A DNA stretch of 6,200 bases from an uncultured Sphingomonadales bacterium (lineage in GTDB: Bacteria; Pseudomonadota; Alphaproteobacteria; Sphingomonadales; Sphingomonadaceae). The DNA lies in NCBI GenBank assembly GCA_903828025.1, contig CAIKKO010000352.1, positions 1 through 6,200 of the forward strand, given 5' to 3'. The notes beneath the pieces were generated by a model. It had not been told where the DNA came from, searched no databases, and saw only the letters and a list, made by a program, of their open reading frames with translations. The position numbers and the translations under genes are program-made. This document shows, piece by piece, positions 4,929-6,200 of this stretch (positions are counted from its first letter, which is position 1; the number at the start of each line of letters is the position of its first letter).

Positions 4929-6200
4929 TCAGACCATTGCGTCTTTCTTGACGGTGATCACCTGGCTGTAGGTGAACTCCTTCAGGCCCTCGATGCCGTA
5001 TTCCGCACCGAAGCCCGACTGCTTGTGCCCGCCGAAGGGTGCGAACGGCGAAAGGTGGAGGAACTCGTTGATCCACACGGTGCCGGTTTCGAGCTGCTCG
5101 GCAATCGCCACGCCGCGGTCGGTATCCTTGGTCCAAACCGCACCCGCGAGGCCGTATTCCGAGTTGTTGGCGCGCGCGATGACCTCGTCGTCGGACGAGA
5201 ACTTCATCAGCGGCATGACCGGGCCGAACTGCTCCTCAGCCACAATCCGCGCGTCTTCGGGCGGGTTGTCGAGGATGGTGATCGGCACGTAGTAGCCCGA
5301 GCCCGAGGGATCGACTTCGCCGCCGACGAGGAACTTGTAGCCATTCGCCTTCGCGTCCTCGATCAGCTCGCACACGCGGTCAAATTGCTTCTTGTTCTGG
5401 ATCGGACCCACGCCGGTGCCCTGGTTGGCACCGTCGCCGACCGTAACGGTCTTGGCATAAGCGGCAATCGCGGCGCTCATCTCGTCATAGATATCCTCAT
5501 GGATATAGATGCGCTTGGCGGCGACGCAGATCTGGCCGGCATTGGTGAAGCTCGACCAGAACAGCTGCTCGGCCACCTTGGCGACGTCGGCATCGGGCAG
5601 CACGATCGAGGCGTCGTTGCCGCCGAGTTCGAGCGTGATGCGCTTGAGGTCCTTCGAAGCGCCTTCCATGATCTTCTTGCCGGTCGCGGTCGAGCCGGTG
5701 AAAGTGATCTTGTCGATATCCGGGTGCGAGGTCATCATCGGACCCAGCGCATCCTCGCCAGTGATGATGTTGACCACGCCTGCAGGGACGACGTCCTTGA
5801 TCAGCTCGGCAAAGCGCAGCGTGGTCAGCGGGGTGAACGGCGACGGCTTGAGCACGATGGTGCAGCCCGAGAGGATGGCGGGCGCGATCTTCTGCACGGC
5901 CATCAGCACCGGGAAGTTCCACGGCACAATCCCGGCAACCACACCGACCGGCACGCGGCGCGTGCGGCTGAGGCGCGTATCGCTGTCCTCGTTGATCGTC
6001 TCTTCGAGGGTCAGCGTCGACTGCGCGTTCATCATCGCCGAGCAGCCGCCGATTTCGAACTGGGCCTGCTGGTGCGGCTTGCCCTGTTCGGCGGTGAGCA
6101 GACGGTAGAGTTCCTCGAAGTTGGCGTCGATCGCGGCGGCCATGGCGCGGATCACCGCGCGGCGATCATCGACCGGGGTCTTCGACCAGGTCTTGAAGGC
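4929..6200 (-). CDS. NAD(P)+-dependent aldehyde dehydrogenase (5' end outside window)
   Basis: 423 C-terminal residues of an ALDH-superfamily enzyme; about 50-60 N-terminal residues lie past the right edge, since the family is usually 470-490 long. It oxidises an aldehyde to its acid. Counting from the first visible residue, the oxyanion-hole Asn is in PWNFP (about 95), the cofactor-binding KPSPFTPL and FTGSTATGKK follow, the general base Glu is in ELGGND (about 191), the catalytic Cys is in GQICVA (about 225), and EEQFGPV (about 319-325) binds the nicotinamide ribose. All key residues are present. ELGGND instead of ELGGK, with LLTAEQGKP and FAPFGGHKQSG, fits the AldA (AAD23400-like) subgroup as I remember it. 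The frame is open to the edge through TWSKTPVDDRRA, typical ALDH sequence, so a GTG at 6155 is internal and not the start. It is the first visible gene of the operon. The aldehyde substrate is unknown. Confidence 0.95.
   Translation of the reverse strand, partial: AFKTWSKTPVDDRRAVIRAMAAAIDANFEELYRLLTAEQGKPHQQAQFEIGGCSAMMNAQSTLTLEETINEDSDTRLSRTRRVPVGVVAGIVPWNFPVLMAVQKIAPAILSGCTIVLKPSPFTPLTTLRFAELIKDVVPAGVVNIITGEDALGPMMTSHPDIDKITFTGSTATGKKIMEGASKDLKRITLELGGNDASIVLPDADVAKVAEQLFWSSFTNAGQICVAAKRIYIHEDIYDEMSAAIAAYAKTVTVGDGANQGTGVGPIQNKKQFDRVCELIEDAKANGYKFLVGGEVDPSGSGYYVPITILDNPPEDARIVAEEQFGPVMPLMKFSSDDEVIARANNSEYGLAGAVWTKDTDRGVAIAEQLETGTVWINEFLHLSPFAPFGGHKQSGFGAEYGIEGLKEFTYSQVITVKKDAMV

Noticed and set aside
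4929..6155. GTG at 6155 as the start of the aldehyde dehydrogenase
   Set aside because: The frame continues upstream to the window edge with typical ALDH sequence (TWSKTP...DRRA), so the gene is simply cut by the window.
1..6200. CRISPR array, tRNA or rRNA gene, insertion sequence or prophage gene
   Set aside because: I saw no regularly spaced direct repeats, no cloverleaf or rRNA signature, and no transposase, integrase or phage-type protein on either strand.

Overview
The window looks like part of a high-GC alphaproteobacterial chromosome, most likely a sphingomonad (Novosphingobium, Sphingobium or Erythrobacter relatives). Three things suggest this: strong G/C preference at third codon positions, a glutathione transferase resembling the lignin beta-etherase LigF of Sphingobium, and a CTCCCC/GGGGAG plus ACCACC/GGTGGT double-hairpin repeat of a kind I recall as common between sphingomonad genes. 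No taxonomic marker is present, so this is inference.

All seven supported genes lie on the minus strand and read from right to left. In order of transcription they are: an NAD(P)+ aldehyde dehydrogenase whose N-terminus is cut by the right edge (4929-6200); a VanA-like Rieske oxygenase (3814-4863, GTG start); an amidohydrolase-2 family enzyme (2948-3817, TTG start); a small cysteine-phosphatase-like protein (2475-2945); a classical short-chain dehydrogenase (1729-2478); a LigF-like glutathione transferase (948-1724); and an alpha/beta hydrolase (208-948). From the Rieske gene onward every junction is very tight: a 4-nt overlap, a 2-nt gap, a 4-nt overlap, a 4-nt gap and a 1-nt overlap. This indicates one translationally coupled operon. 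The only sizeable gap is 65 nt between the aldehyde dehydrogenase and the Rieske gene, and a GC-rich hairpin fills most of it. The promoter must lie beyond the right edge.

The gene set reads as a catabolic pathway, probably for an aromatic or aryl-ether compound. It contains an oxygenase that could hydroxylate or O-demethylate, a GST that could cleave an ether with glutathione, an SDR for an alcohol/ketone step, an ALDH that would make an acid, an amidohydrolase that could act as a decarboxylase or C-C hydrolase, and an esterase-like hydrolase. The substrate cannot be read from the sequence. No reductase partner for the oxygenase, no transporter and no regulator is visible.

After the last stop codon (left of 208) there are three short inverted repeats in a row (144-203). 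Positions 1-143 hold no gene I can support. Several long plus-strand open frames are antisense shadows of the real genes.
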